Below are positions 5,685 through 5,813 of a DNA stretch of 5,813 bases, one piece after another. Source of the stretch: Deltaproteobacteria bacterium. GTDB lineage: Bacteria > Desulfobacterota > DSM-4660 > Desulfatiglandales > HGW-15. A model generated the notes under the pieces. That model was not told the origin of the DNA. It saw nothing but the letters and a program-made list of their open reading frames with translations, and did no database searches. The DNA lies in NCBI GenBank assembly GCA_016926135.1, contig JAFGPH010000405.1, positions 1 through 5,813 on the forward strand. The letters run 5' to 3'. Numbering within the stretch: position 1 is the first letter of the stretch; each line of letters starts with the position of its first letter. The position numbers and the translations under genes were made by a program.

Positions 5685-5813
5685 CTACGAAGGGATCACG
5701 GGCAGCAGCAGGTGGGAGGGGTGTTGGCCGTCGCGGTACACCTTGTGCAGGGTGGTGCGGCTGATGGGCAGGTGGAACACCCCGTGGTGCTGGCCGGGGT
5801 CCCGGATGGAGTC
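5685..5813 (-). CDS. C-terminal end of an unidentified convergent gene
   Basis: Read on the minus strand, an open frame runs from the window edge to TAG at 5687-5685, giving 42 C-terminal residues beginning DSIRDPGQHHGVFHLP and ending HLLLPVIPS. Forty of its 42 sense codons end in G or C, which strongly supports real coding in this frame and is a heavier bias than in the plus-strand genes. It is rich in His (7) and has no membrane-like segment. I do not recognise the family. Its stop is 22 bp from the palindromic repeat, so it converges on the TRAP cluster, with the repeat as the shared 3' boundary. Confidence 0.6.
   Translation of the reverse strand, partial: DSIRDPGQHHGVFHLPISRTTLHKVYRDGQHPSHLLLPVIPS

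Noticed and set aside
5567..5764. A 65-codon plus-strand open frame inside the repeat and beyond
   Set aside because: It lies across the palindrome and antisense to the convergent gene; the low-complexity Gly/Arg-rich end and lack of a ribosome site argue against it.

Overview
The window reads as one plus-strand metabolic and transport cluster from a moderately GC-rich bacterium (about 58-60% GC by eye). Tripartite TRAP transport genes next to a split (alpha plus beta) 2-oxoacid-dehydrogenase-type E1 enzyme, together with the style of the palindromic repeat at the right end, suggest an anaerobic Desulfobacterota ('deltaproteobacterial') lineage. That placement is an inference, not a demonstrated identity.

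Layout. (1) Positions 1-272 hold the 3' end of a gene cut by the window edge; its product has weak resemblance to SCP2-like lipid-binding domains. (2) Positions 347-1339 and 1336-2301 encode the alpha and beta subunits of a thiamine-diphosphate (ThDP) dependent E1 enzyme, translationally coupled by an ATGA overlap. (3) Positions 2427-3449, 3576-4076 and 4218-5531 encode a complete TRAP transporter: periplasmic binding protein (DctP type), small membrane subunit (DctQ type) and large membrane subunit (DctM type). (4) Positions 5536-5662 hold a long imperfect palindrome, a REP/MITE-like repeat with arms of about 22 bp and a nested central hairpin. (5) From 5813 down to 5685 on the minus strand lies the C-terminal end of a convergent gene that I cannot name, with very strong G/C third-position bias.

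How the genes may work together: the TRAP system would import a small, probably anionic, compound using an ion gradient, and the E1 pair would act on it or on a derivative by ThDP chemistry (decarboxylation or acyl transfer). No E2 (lipoyl acyltransferase) or E3 gene is present in the window, so a complete dehydrogenase complex is not shown.

What stands out: the E1 alpha subunit keeps the ThDP/Mg motif but, in my hand alignment, has lost the conserved active-site histidines of the family. The binding protein lacks the usual ligand-binding arginine (and asparagine) of DctP proteins. Both departures point to unusual substrate chemistry. A near-perfect 15-bp stem-loop sits between the binding-protein gene and the small permease gene and could set their expression ratio.
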